Source of the DNA: Aeromicrobium ginsengisoli
GTDB lineage: Bacteria; Actinomycetota; Actinomycetes; Propionibacteriales; Nocardioidaceae
Assembly (NCBI RefSeq): GCF_004134905.2
Contig: NZ_SDPQ02000004.1
Coordinates: 124,001-188,000 of the forward strand
Length of the DNA: 64,000 nucleotides
Reading direction: 5' to 3'
Below, in pieces: positions 55,570-64,000 of this stretch (position 1 is its first letter; each line of letters opens with the position of its first letter). Below the pieces are notes generated by a model. It did not search any database. It had not been told where the DNA came from and was given only the letters and a program-made list of their open reading frames with translations. A program made the position numbers and the translations under genes.

Positions 55570-57399
55570 ATGTTCATTTCTGCCGCAGAGCCCGTCACCG
55601 CGCCCGCCGGAGGAGCCGAGCTCGGCCAGGTCATCGGCCTCTCGATCGCCGCCGGGCTGGTGACCTGCGTCCTGCTGGTCATCGCCTGGGCGCACCGCAC
55701 GCACCGCATCGAGTGGATCCAGCGCGCCGGCGAGCGACTGGGTGCGCGCACCGGCGAGCCCGGCTGGGCGTCGATCCCGACGCTGTTCGTCGCGAGCTCG
55801 CTGATCGTCGCGCTGCTCGGCTTCATGTGGGACGTCAGCCTGCACGCCGGCCGAGGCCGCGACGCCGGGCCCCTCGCGAATCCCGCGCACTACCTGATCC
55901 TCTACGGGCTCTTCGCCCTGTTCGTCGCCGGCATGTCGGCGGTCATCTACGCGCGTGACGGCGAGAAGCCTGGCATCGCCGCGGTCCGCATCACCCGCAA
56001 CTGGTACGCCCCGGTCAGCGGCATCTTCATCGCCGCGTGCGGCCTCTACGCCCTGATCGGTTTCCCGCTCGACGATGTCTGGCACCGGCTGTTCGGGCAG
56101 GACGTCACCCTCTGGGGACCCACCCACCTGATGCTGATCGGCGGTGCCGGGCTGTCCACCGCCGGCATCATCCTGTTGCACCGCGAGGCCGACTTCGCGA
56201 TGCGCCAGAACGGCAAGGAGATGCCGACCTGGCTCAAGACGGCGACCCTGTCGATCGGCTTCGGCGCGCTCCTGATCGGGCTGTCGGTGTTCCAGGCCGA
56301 GTTCGACTTCGGCATCGCCCAGTTCCGCATGGTGTTCGCGCCGCTCATGATCGTCGCCGCTGCAGGCGTCACCTTGGTCGCCGCCCGTCTCTACGTCGGC
56401 CCGGGTGCCGCGATCGTCGCCGCGGTGTTCTTCCTGCTGATGCGCGGCATCATCTCGTTCATCGTCACGGACTTCTTCGGCGAGGCGCACCACGTGTTCC
56501 CGCTCTACCTCGGCAGCGCGGTGCTGATCGAGCTGCTCGCGTTCACGCAGCTGCGCAACAAGCCGCTGTGGTTCGGCGCGATCGGCGGCCTGCTGATCGG
56601 CACCGTCGGTCTGGTCATCGAGAAGCTCTGGAACGACCGGGTCTTCCAGTTCCCGTGGACCCAGGACATGTGGCTCGAGGGTCTGCTCATGGCCGTCCCG
56701 GTCGCGATCGCGTCGGGCCTGTGTGGGGCATTGTTCTCACTCGGCCTGCAGGGCCGGCTGCCCGCGGCGAAGATCAGCCGCACGATCATCACCGCTTCTG
56801 TGCTCGTCATCGCGGCCGCGGTCGCCAACGGGCTGCACGCCACGGTGCCCAAGAACGCCTCGGCGAGCTTCGCGCTGACCCAGGTCGGCACCGCCGCCCA
56901 CCCCGAGGTCACCGCCAAGATCACGGTCGAGCCGGCCGGCCTCGTCGACAAGCACCCGACCTGGGTGCAGATCACGGCCTGGCAGGGCGGTGGCGCGGGC
57001 GTCGTGACGGATCGCCTCCGGCGTACCGGCGACAACACGTGGGAGTCGACCAAGCCCGTGCCGGTCGGTGGCAACTGGAAGACCCTGCTGCGCGTGCAGG
57101 ACGGACGTACGCTCGCCGCCGTGCCGATCTTCATGCCGGCCGATGCGCCACTGAAGGTCAAGGAGGTCCCCGCCTCGGCGGAGTTCACCCGCAAATTCGT
57201 GCCGGAGATCGACATCCTGCAGCGCGAGCGCAAGGGTGACACGTCGCCGTGGCTGTGGGGTGCGGCCAACATGGTCGTGCTGCTGTGCAGCCTCGCGATC
57301 ATCATCGGCATCTCGGTGTCGGTCGCCCGCGTGGCGCGCCGCATCGAGGAGCACGAAGCCGACTCGTCGGGAGACCGTACGCCTACCCTGACGTCATGA
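55570..57399 (+). CDS. Polytopic membrane protein with C-terminal FixH/YtkA-like domain
   Basis: 609 aa, unrecognised. Residues about 20-425 hold some 10-12 membrane helices, several with charged or His residues near the centre (LWGPTHLMLIGGAG near 181, FGEAHHVFPLYLG near 305). About 440-570 is an extracytoplasmic beta-rich domain (TAKITVEPAGLVDKHPTWVQ, then PVPVGGNWKTLLRVQDGRTL), reminiscent of FixH/YtkA-like domains linked to copper or oxidase assembly, followed by a final helix. The stop overlaps the next gene (ATGA). It leads a four-gene operon with a cupredoxin-like lipoprotein; a role in metal or respiratory-chain handling is a hypothesis. Confidence 0.82.
   Translation: MFISAAEPVTAPAGGAELGQVIGLSIAAGLVTCVLLVIAWAHRTHRIEWIQRAGERLGARTGEPGWASIPTLFVASSLIVALLGFMWDVSLHAGRGRDAGPLANPAHYLILYGLFALFVAGMSAVIYARDGEKPGIAAVRITRNWYAPVSGIFIAACGLYALIGFPLDDVWHRLFGQDVTLWGPTHLMLIGGAGLSTAGIILLHREADFAMRQNGKEMPTWLKTATLSIGFGALLIGLSVFQAEFDFGIAQFRMVFAPLMIVAAAGVTLVAARLYVGPGAAIVAAVFFLLMRGIISFIVTDFFGEAHHVFPLYLGSAVLIELLAFTQLRNKPLWFGAIGGLLIGTVGLVIEKLWNDRVFQFPWTQDMWLEGLLMAVPVAIASGLCGALFSLGLQGRLPAAKISRTIITASVLVIAAAVANGLHATVPKNASASFALTQVGTAAHPEVTAKITVEPAGLVDKHPTWVQITAWQGGGAGVVTDRLRRTGDNTWESTKPVPVGGNWKTLLRVQDGRTLAAVPIFMPADAPLKVKEVPASAEFTRKFVPEIDILQRERKGDTSPWLWGAANMVVLLCSLAIIIGISVSVARVARRIEEHEADSSGDRTPTLTS
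57384..57389 (+). promoter_or_regulatory. Internal leaderless -10 box
   Basis: TACCCT lies 6 nt before ATG 57396, inside the end of the 609-aa gene. It fits the spacing of other leaderless boxes here and could give independent transcription of the downstream three genes. Confidence 0.35.
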
Positions 57400-57584
57400 C
57401 GCCGGGCGGAGACCAGATCCTTGCGCACCACGCTGCCCTGCTGGCGATCCCGGCGATCGTCCCGGCCCTCGTGGTCGTCGGCGTGATCCTCTACATCGCC
57501 CGCAAGGACCGGCGTGAGGAGCGCGAGGAGCGCGAGATCATCGAGCGGGCCTTCGAGCCCGAGGACGACAAGGAGAACCCGTGA
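57396..57584 (+). CDS. Small single-span membrane protein with charged tail
   Basis: 62 aa. One membrane helix (residues about 14-35, LLAIPAIVPALVVVGVILYIA) is followed by an extremely charged cytoplasmic tail RKDRREEREEREIIERAFEP, likely a short coiled coil or adaptor. It overlaps the 609-aa gene and the lipoprotein gene by 4 bp each, so it is a real part of the operon despite its size. It may be a small subunit of the membrane complex; no family is recognised. Confidence 0.8.
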   Translation: MTPGGDQILAHHAALLAIPAIVPALVVVGVILYIARKDRREEREEREIIERAFEPEDDKENP

Positions 57585-57949
57585 GGATCGCAGCAGCGCT
57601 GCTGGCCTGTGCCCTTGTCCTGACTGGCTGCGGCGGGTCGGACGGGTCGGACGGCTCGGACGGTGCCAAGGGTTCCAAGAGCGGCGTCACGGTCGACATC
57701 GCGATCAAGGACGGCAAGGTCACGCCGCAGGGCAAGCGGGTCGACGTCAAGGCCGGGGAGTCGGTGACGCTGCACATCACCTCCGACGCCGACGAGGAGA
57801 TCCACGTGCACTCCGACCCCGAGCACGAGTACGAGGTCGCCCCGGGCGCTGACGTCACCGAGTCGTTCACGCTCAAGACCCCCGGCCAGGTCGCGGTCGA
57901 GGCGCACCACCTCGACGTCACGATCGTGCAGCTCGTCGTCACGCCGTGA
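57581..57949 (+). CDS. Cupredoxin-like lipoprotein
   Basis: 122 aa. The signal peptide MRIAAALLACALVLTGCGG has a lipobox LTGC, so the mature protein is lipid-anchored at Cys17, followed by a Gly/Ser/Asp linker. The domain from residue 36 is beta-rich with HITSDADEEIHVHSDPEHEYE near 65-85, TESFTLKTPGQVAVEAHHLD and IVQLVV, the topology of cupredoxin-type or plastocyanin-like folds. Conserved His (IHVHSD, EAHHLD) could bind copper, but the Cys ligand of blue-copper sites is absent. GTG 57581 overlaps the previous gene. It may carry copper outside the membrane. Confidence 0.82.
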   Translation: MRIAAALLACALVLTGCGGSDGSDGSDGAKGSKSGVTVDIAIKDGKVTPQGKRVDVKAGESVTLHITSDADEEIHVHSDPEHEYEVAPGADVTESFTLKTPGQVAVEAHHLDVTIVQLVVTP

Positions 57950-59193
57950 TCGCCGCCGGGCTCCAGGCCCACGGGCTCGGCGGGTCGACCGACCTGCCGA
58001 TCCCGTTCCTGTACGCGATGGTCGGCGCCTCGTGGGCGCTGACGATCTCGTTCGCCGTGCTGGCCCTGGCGTGGAAGGAGTCGCAGTTCGCGGCCGAGCC
58101 CGATGCCACCGAGCCGCCACCTCGACGTCCGTGGCTCGCGGTCGTCGGCCTGGTGCTCACGGCCTGGCTGCTCGTCGCGCTGTACGCCGGACCGTCCACC
58201 GCCGGCAACGGCGGCCTCGGCGGGTTCTACATCTTCGTCTGGGTCGGTCTCGTGCCGCTCGCGCTGGTCGCGGGCCACGTGTGGCGCGACCTGTCGCCGT
58301 GGCGGACGATCACGTCGCTGCTGGGTCCGGGCCGGTGGGCGTACCCCAAGCGGCTCGGCTACTGGCCGGCCGTGGCCGGGCTGTTCGCGTTCGTCTGGCT
58401 CGAGCTGGCCTCTCCGGATCCGGGCTCGATCCATGCCGTACGTGTCTGGGTCGCGGTCTATGTCGTCGTCACGATCGCCGGCGGCATCGCCTTCGGCCCG
58501 CGGTGGTACGACCGCGCGGACCCGTTCGACGTCTACAGCGCGATCGTCGCGAAGCTCTCGCCGTTCGTACGGGACGGCCGGTGGCGCGTGCACAACCCGC
58601 TCCGCACGCTGCCCTCGGTGCCCGTCGATGCGGGGCTCGTCGCGGTGCTCGCGACGCTGCTGGGCTCGACGGCGTACGACAGCTTCTCGGCCTCGTCGTT
58701 CTGGCAGGGCAGGACGCTATCTACGTGGCAGCACTCCTTGACCCTGCTGGGCTTCTGCGCGGTGGTCGCCGTGCTGTTCATCGGTGCGGCTCGCGCGACG
58801 GGCGGGGTCAGCGCGGGGGAGCGGCGGCTGCTGCCGGGCCGGCTGGCCCACTCGCTGGTGCCGATCGTGGTGGGCTACATCTTCGCCCACTACCTGACCT
58901 ACCTCGTCGAGAAGGGGCAGGCGGTGTTCTTCGCCCTGCTCGACCCGCTGGGCCGCGGCTGGCATCCGCTGGGCGATCCCGACACGTCGTACGTCCTGTC
59001 CCAGCACACCTCGACCCTCGCGGCCCTCAAGGTCACGTTCGTCGTCGCCGGCCACGTGCTCGCGGTCGTCGCGGCGCACGACAAGGCGCTGGCGCTGCTG
59101 CCCAAGGGGCACCGGCTGAGCGGGCAGGTCGCGATGCTGCTGCTGATGGTCGGCTACACGTTCACCGGGCTGTTCCTGCTGTTCTCTGTCTGA
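57946..59193 (+). CDS. Polytopic membrane protein, last gene of the membrane operon
   Basis: 415 aa, unrecognised, with about ten membrane helices (for example PFLYAMVGASWALTISFAVLAL near residue 20, then GGFYIFVWVGLVPLALVAGHV near 93). Conserved-looking features include GHVWRDLSPWRTI near 111, FGPRWYDRADPFDVYSAIVAKLSPF near 182 and a His/Tyr-rich stretch VGYIFAHYLTYLVEKGQ near 305. GTG 57946 overlaps the lipoprotein stop by 4 bp. Its pairing with the cupredoxin-like lipoprotein and the FixH-like protein suggests one complex. It resembles no transporter family I can name. Confidence 0.8.
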   Translation: MIAAGLQAHGLGGSTDLPIPFLYAMVGASWALTISFAVLALAWKESQFAAEPDATEPPPRRPWLAVVGLVLTAWLLVALYAGPSTAGNGGLGGFYIFVWVGLVPLALVAGHVWRDLSPWRTITSLLGPGRWAYPKRLGYWPAVAGLFAFVWLELASPDPGSIHAVRVWVAVYVVVTIAGGIAFGPRWYDRADPFDVYSAIVAKLSPFVRDGRWRVHNPLRTLPSVPVDAGLVAVLATLLGSTAYDSFSASSFWQGRTLSTWQHSLTLLGFCAVVAVLFIGAARATGGVSAGERRLLPGRLAHSLVPIVVGYIFAHYLTYLVEKGQAVFFALLDPLGRGWHPLGDPDTSYVLSQHTSTLAALKVTFVVAGHVLAVVAAHDKALALLPKGHRLSGQVAMLLLMVGYTFTGLFLLFSV

Positions 59194-59202
59194 TCCGGTG
59201 GG

Positions 59203-59208
59203 TAGCGT
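59203..59208 (+). promoter_or_regulatory. Leaderless -10 box of the DHFR-like gene
   Basis: TAGCGT lies 7 nt before ATG 59216; no ribosome site is evident. Confidence 0.45.
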
Positions 59209-59215
59209 CGCGAGC

Positions 59216-59785
59216 ATGGCGACGATCTACAACACGGCGACGACCCTCGACGGCTATCTGGCGACGACCGACAACTCGCTCTCGTGGTTGTTCGAGGTGC
59301 CCGGCGCTGATGACGCCGAGTCGTCGTTCGGCGACTTCCTCGACGGCATCGGCGCGATGGCGATGGGCTCGACGACCTACGAGTGGCTGCTCGAGCACGA
59401 GTCACTCGTCGACAACCCGGCCAGGTGGCAGGAGTGGTACGCCGACCGTCCGACCTGGGTGTTCACCCATCGCGACCTGCCGATCATCGCGGGAGCCAAC
59501 GTCACGTTCACCAGCGACGACGTCCGCGCGGTGCATGCCGAGATGGCGGCTGCAGCGGGAGAGTGCGACATCTGGCTGATGGGCGGCGGTGACCTCGTCG
59601 GCCAGTTCGACGACGCGGGCCTGCTCGACCGCATCACCGCCACGATCGCGCCGGTCACGCTCGGCGCGGGCGCGCCCTTCCTCCCGCGGGACATCCGATC
59701 CGACCGATTGACCCTGACGTCGATCCTCCAGCGGGGTCAGTTCGCCGAGGTCACGTACGACGTGAAGCCGAAACCGACAACCTGA
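59216..59785 (+). CDS. Dihydrofolate reductase family protein
   Basis: 189 aa RibD-C/DHFR-fold reductase. The start ATIYNTATTLDGYLATTDNSLSW is the conserved first strand and loop, IGAMAMGSTTYEWLLEH near 47 is the second, PTWVFTHRDLPI near 75 the third, and CDIWLMGGGDLVGQFDDAGLLD near 112-133 the NADPH-binding glycine cluster. It is a predicted NADPH-dependent reductase of an unknown pteridine or related compound rather than the essential DHFR. A TAGCGT box gives its likely start. Confidence 0.88.
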   Translation: MATIYNTATTLDGYLATTDNSLSWLFEVPGADDAESSFGDFLDGIGAMAMGSTTYEWLLEHESLVDNPARWQEWYADRPTWVFTHRDLPIIAGANVTFTSDDVRAVHAEMAAAAGECDIWLMGGGDLVGQFDDAGLLDRITATIAPVTLGAGAPFLPRDIRSDRLTLTSILQRGQFAEVTYDVKPKPTT

Positions 59786-59799
59786 TTGCGCGGCGTTGA

Positions 59800-59826
59800 T
59801 TAGCACTCGTATGATGAGAGTGCTAA
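59800..59826. promoter_or_regulatory. CIRCE element (HrcA operator)
   Basis: TTAGCACTC (59800-59808), 9 nt, GAGTGCTAA (59818-59826): a perfect match to the CIRCE consensus. It lies 119 bp before groEL, where the HrcA repressor would hold transcription until heat shock. A 7-bp hairpin GCGGCGA/TCGCCGC (59855-59875) follows in the leader. Confidence 0.95.
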
Positions 59827-59843
59827 CCGGATCAGACCGATGA

Positions 59844-61577
<1,734 letters not shown>

Positions 61578-61631
61578 TCACGCAGCAACGCAAGGTCACC
61601 TCGCGAGGTGATTGAGCGAGGTCGCGTTTCT

Positions 61632-61679
61632 TGGTGAGCCAGCGCCGGGTGCTTCCCGGGCTGGGGAGTTCACTCACCA
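61632..61679 (+). other. Long imperfect hairpin downstream of groEL
   Basis: TGGTGAG (61632-61638) pairs with CTCACCA (61673-61679). Inside it CCAGC-g-CCGGG (61639-61649) pairs with CCCGG-GCTGG (61655-61664) around a five-base loop, with one bulge. The combined 17-bp structure in the groEL 3' region could be a structured RNA element or processing site; it is not followed by a U-run. Confidence 0.5.
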
Positions 61680-61695
61680 GGAGTCCAAGACGAAC

Positions 61696-61722
61696 GGCCC
61701 TCACCGGATCGCGGTGGGGGCC
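61696..61722 (+). terminator. Stem-loop terminator candidate after groEL
   Basis: GGCCCTCACCG (61696-61706) pairs over 11 bp (one G-U) with CGGTGGGGGCC (61712-61722) around a 5-nt loop. The tail ttcgtc has only a few T residues, so efficiency is uncertain. It ends 27 nt before the next gene. Confidence 0.5.
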
Positions 61723-61749
61723 TTCGTCATGTCCCGGCACACTGGTGGC

Positions 61750-62319
61750 ATGACCGACGTCGCCGGGGTGCTGCTGGCGGCCGGCGCCGGTACGCGCATG
61801 GGTCGGCCCAAGGCGCTGGTCGAGGGCCCCGACGGCACGCCGTGGGTCGTGTCGGCGGTCCGCACCCTGCGCGACGGTGGATGCGGCGCGGTCGTGGTGG
61901 TGATCGGCGCCGAGGCCGAGACCGTGCGTGCGTGCCTCGCAGGGGAGGACGTCACGATCGTCGAGCCGCCCGACTGGGCCGACGGCATGGGTGTCTCGCT
62001 GGGCGCCGGTCTCCGCGCCCTCGAGGCGCACGATGCGGCCTTGGTCCATCTGGTCGACCTGCCGGACGTCGGCCCCGATGTCGTACGCCGGCTGGCCCGC
62101 CACGCCGCGGTCGACGTGCTGGCCCGGGCCGACTACGGCCACGGGCCGGGGCACCCGGTCCTGCTCGGTCGCGACCACTGGGCCGGGGTGATCGCGTCGG
62201 TGGTGGGCGACCAAGGCGCTCGGGCGTACCTGGACCAGCACGACGTGCTCGCCGTCGACTGCCGCGACCTGGCCACGGGGGTCGACGTCGACCGGCCCGG
62301 ACCTATGCTGGGCCGATGA
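61750..62319 (+). CDS. MocA-like nucleotidyltransferase (molybdenum cofactor)
   Basis: 189 aa NTP transferase of the MobA/MocA group that attaches CMP or GMP to molybdopterin. The GTP/CTP loop is GVLLAAGAGTRMGRPKAL near residues 6-23, followed by VVVIGAEAETVRACL near 51, GMGVSLGAGLRAL near 79 and LVDLPDVGPDVVRRLA near 99 with the metal-binding Asp. YGHGPGHPVLLGRDHW is the C-terminal substrate segment. It is paired with the XdhC gene 21 bp downstream, a typical set for xanthine- or CO-dehydrogenase-family enzymes; those structural genes are not in the window. Confidence 0.85.
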   Translation: MTDVAGVLLAAGAGTRMGRPKALVEGPDGTPWVVSAVRTLRDGGCGAVVVVIGAEAETVRACLAGEDVTIVEPPDWADGMGVSLGAGLRALEAHDAALVHLVDLPDVGPDVVRRLARHAAVDVLARADYGHGPGHPVLLGRDHWAGVIASVVGDQGARAYLDQHDVLAVDCRDLATGVDVDRPGPMLGR

Positions 62320-62340
62320 CGAGCGACGTGGGCCGGCACC

Positions 62341-63477
62341 GTGCGTGAGGTCATGTCGCCCTTGCTCGCCGCGTGGCGCCGGGGTGAGACCGCAGCGCTG
62401 GCGACGGTGGTGCACACCGAGCACTCCGCGCCGCGACCACCCGGCGCCTCCATGCTGGTGCTCGCCGACGGCACGGTGCACGGTTCGGTCTCCGGTGGTT
62501 GTGTCGAGGGCGCCGTCTACGAGCTGGCGCAGACCGTCCTCGCCGACCGGGCGGCCGCTCTCCAACGGTTCGGCATCAGCGACGAGCAGGCGTTCACGGT
62601 TGGACTGACCTGCGGCGGCACGATCGACGTCTTCGTCGAGCCGATCGGTCCGGACCTCTTCACGGGTCTTGACCGACTCGCGGGCGACGTCCGGGCCGGC
62701 GACCCGGTCGCGATCGCGACGGTCGTCGAGCACCCCGACCAGGACTGGATCGGCCGGCGCATCGTCGTACGCCCCGGATCGGTCGACGGCACGCTCGGCC
62801 ATCCGCGGGCGGACGACGCCGTGACGGATGACGTACGTGGGCTGCTCGACGCCGGGACCACCGGGACCCTGGCGTACGGTCCGGCGGGCGAACGCATGGA
62901 GACCGGTATGCGGGTCTTCGTCTCGAGCTTCCAGCCTCGGCCCCGGATGATCGTCTTCGGTGCGATCGACTTCGCCGCCGCCGTGGCGCAGCAGGGGGCG
63001 TTCCTCGGCTATCGGGTGACGGTCTGCGATGCGCGGGGAGTCTTCGCGACACCGTCGAGGTTCCCCGCCGCCGACGAGGTCGTGGTGGCGTGGCCGCACG
63101 ACTATCTCGAGCAGCAGGTCGACGACGGTCTGCTCGACCGACGCACGGTGATCTGCGTCCTGACCCACGACCCGAAGTTCGACGTCCCGGTCCTCGACGT
63201 CGCGCTGCGCCTGGACGGCGCCCAGCGCCCAGCCTTCATCGGCGCAATGGGCTCGCGCCGTACGCACCTCGACCGGCTCGCGAGGCTCCGCGAGGCCGGC
63301 CTCGGCGACGACCACCTCGCCCGGCTGTCGAGCCCGATCGGCCTGGACCTCGGTGGGCGTACGCCCGAGGAGACGGCGGTCTCGGTCATGGCTGAGATCA
63401 TCGCGCAGCGTTGGGGCGGCTCGGGGCTTCCGCTGTCCGCCTCGGGCGGTCGGGTGCACCACGAGCACGCACCCTGA
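62341..63477 (+). CDS. XdhC/CoxI family molybdenum-cofactor insertion protein
   Basis: 378 aa. The N-terminal XdhC/CoxI domain has MSPLLAAWRRGETAALATVV, GSVSGGCVEGAVYELAQ near 50 and VGLTCGGTIDVFVEPIG near 84. The C-terminal Rossmann domain has VFGAIDFAAAVAQQGAFLGYRV near 204 and AFIGAMGSRRTHLDRLARL near 301. XdhC proteins bind the Mo cofactor, arrange its sulfuration and insert it into apo-enzymes. GTG 62341 lies 21 bp after the MocA-like gene; both likely form one transcript. It converges on the helicase gene with 2 bp between the stops. Confidence 0.9.
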   Translation: MREVMSPLLAAWRRGETAALATVVHTEHSAPRPPGASMLVLADGTVHGSVSGGCVEGAVYELAQTVLADRAAALQRFGISDEQAFTVGLTCGGTIDVFVEPIGPDLFTGLDRLAGDVRAGDPVAIATVVEHPDQDWIGRRIVVRPGSVDGTLGHPRADDAVTDDVRGLLDAGTTGTLAYGPAGERMETGMRVFVSSFQPRPRMIVFGAIDFAAAVAQQGAFLGYRVTVCDARGVFATPSRFPAADEVVVAWPHDYLEQQVDDGLLDRRTVICVLTHDPKFDVPVLDVALRLDGAQRPAFIGAMGSRRTHLDRLARLREAGLGDDHLARLSSPIGLDLGGRTPEETAVSVMAEIIAQRWGGSGLPLSASGGRVHHEHAP

Positions 63478-63479
63478 CG

Positions 63480-64000
63480 TCAGCTTGTGAGGACCACGAG
63501 CTGCTGGGTCGCGCGCGTCATCGCGACATAGCGATCGACAGCGCCCTCGACGCCGTCGCCGAACGTCTCGGGATCGATCAGGACCACCAGGTCGAACTCG
63601 AGTCCCTTCGACAGCTCAGGCCGGAGCGACCGGACCCGTGGCCGCTCCGCGATGGCGGCGGTGCTGATGATGCACGCGATGCCCTCGGCATGCTCCGCGA
63701 GCCAGGCGTCGAGGATCTCGTCGAGCTCGCCGACGGCACCATTCGCCACCGGGATGCCGCTGCGACGGATCGACGTCGGCACATTGGCGTCGGGCAGGGC
63801 CGCCCGGATGACCGGCTCGGCCTCGGTCATGACCTCCTCCGGCGTGCGGTAGTTGATGCTCTGCGCCTGCACCGTGACCTGGTCGAGCCCGGCCCGCTGG
63901 AGTCGTTCGGGCCAGGTCTCGGCGAACCCGCGCCGCGCCTGCGCGCGGTCGCCGACGACCGTGAAGCTCCGTGACGGGCAGCGCAACAGGAGCATCTGCC
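63480..64000 (-). CDS. HelR/UvrD-like helicase, C-terminal part (partial)
   Basis: The last 173 codons are in the window; the frame is open to the right edge, so the start is outside. Superfamily 1 helicase motifs seen are SFTVVGDRAQARRGF (motif IV/V region), SINYRTPEEVM, the motif VI-like ELSKGLEFDLVVLIDPE and the closing YVAMTRATQQLVVLTS with the catalytic Arg finger in MTRAT. The phrase pattern TVTVQ-free SINYRTP and GLEFDLVVL fit HelD/HelR proteins that remove RNA polymerase from DNA and protect against rifampicin in actinobacteria. UvrD-type DNA helicase remains possible. Confidence 0.8.
   Translation of the reverse strand, partial: QMLLLRCPSRSFTVVGDRAQARRGFAETWPERLQRAGLDQVTVQAQSINYRTPEEVMTEAEPVIRAALPDANVPTSIRRSGIPVANGAVGELDEILDAWLAEHAEGIACIISTAAIAERPRVRSLRPELSKGLEFDLVVLIDPETFGDGVEGAVDRYVAMTRATQQLVVLTS

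Overview
This window is high-GC DNA, densely coding on both strands, with C or G at most third codon positions. Several traits point to an actinobacterium, most likely a Nocardioidaceae-like genus (an inference): mycofactocin-type short-chain dehydrogenases, a PPOX/F420-type flavoprotein, a solo groEL behind a perfect CIRCE element, a DUF3263 plus LytR_C gene pair, a CysO-type sulfur carrier beside threonine synthase, and many TAnnnT -10 boxes lying 6-7 nt before start codons (leaderless transcripts). I saw no rRNA, tRNA, CRISPR array, phage or complete insertion sequence.

Layout. 1-5.8 kb: sugar/polyol ABC transporter (end of the binding protein, ATPase, permease), two tandem mycofactocin-type SDRs and a flavin amine oxidase. 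5.8-10.2 kb: small membrane ORF, TetR regulator, EthD-like protein and alpha/beta hydrolase with an operator-bearing promoter, then an acyl-CoA synthetase broken by a one-base frameshift. 10.2-13.0 kb: HPr and a DeoR regulator divergent from PTS enzyme I, with no EII genes nearby. 13.0-18.1 kb: DUF1697, PPOX protein, UbiB-like kinase, and a class III nucleotide cyclase converging on a cyclic-nucleotide-binding protein; then galM. 18.2-21.4 kb: ECF sigma factor, zinc-finger anti-sigma factor, methyltransferase, flavodoxin-fold protein, SnoaL-like protein. 21.4-27.3 kb: TetR, ribokinase with an AsnC regulator, and a divergent three-gene 2-oxo acid dehydrogenase operon.

27.3-40.5 kb is an aromatic-acid catabolic island: paaZ divergent from paaABCDE across a TetR-type operator, a PaaR-like TetR regulator, a glutaryl-CoA-dehydrogenase-like enzyme, hmgA, an unrecognised barrel-like protein, fahA, an IclR regulator and a glycolate-oxidase-like FAD enzyme. 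Phenylacetyl-CoA would be epoxidised, isomerised elsewhere and ring-opened by PaaZ. Homogentisate would be cleaved by HmgA and the final product hydrolysed by FahA. The maleylacetoacetate isomerase normally needed between HmgA and FahA is not recognisable, and the unknown gene sits exactly there.

40.5-53.3 kb: AI-2E family transporter, M43 metalloprotease, uracil-DNA glycosylase, two MFS exporters, alanine dehydrogenase with its Lrp regulator, OsmC, GNAT, otsA and otsB for trehalose, a Gfo/Idh oxidoreductase, and DUF3263/LytR_C, whose start site is buried in a 15-bp hairpin. 53.3-64 kb: a 127-bp palindromic element, a SAM-riboswitch-controlled threonine synthase with a sulfur carrier ending in Gly-Gly-Cys, a cold-shock gene with a textbook terminator, an uncharacterised four-gene membrane/lipoprotein operon, a DHFR-like protein, groEL, a MocA/XdhC molybdenum-cofactor pair, and the 3' end of a HelR/UvrD-like helicase gene.

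The most interesting leads are the RBS-sequestering hairpin at 51.15 kb, the unknown gene between hmgA and fahA, a dispersed repeat encoding Ser-Thr-Gly-Ser-Thr inside paaE and hmgA, the convergent cyclase/sensor pair, and the 55.6-59.2 kb membrane operon.
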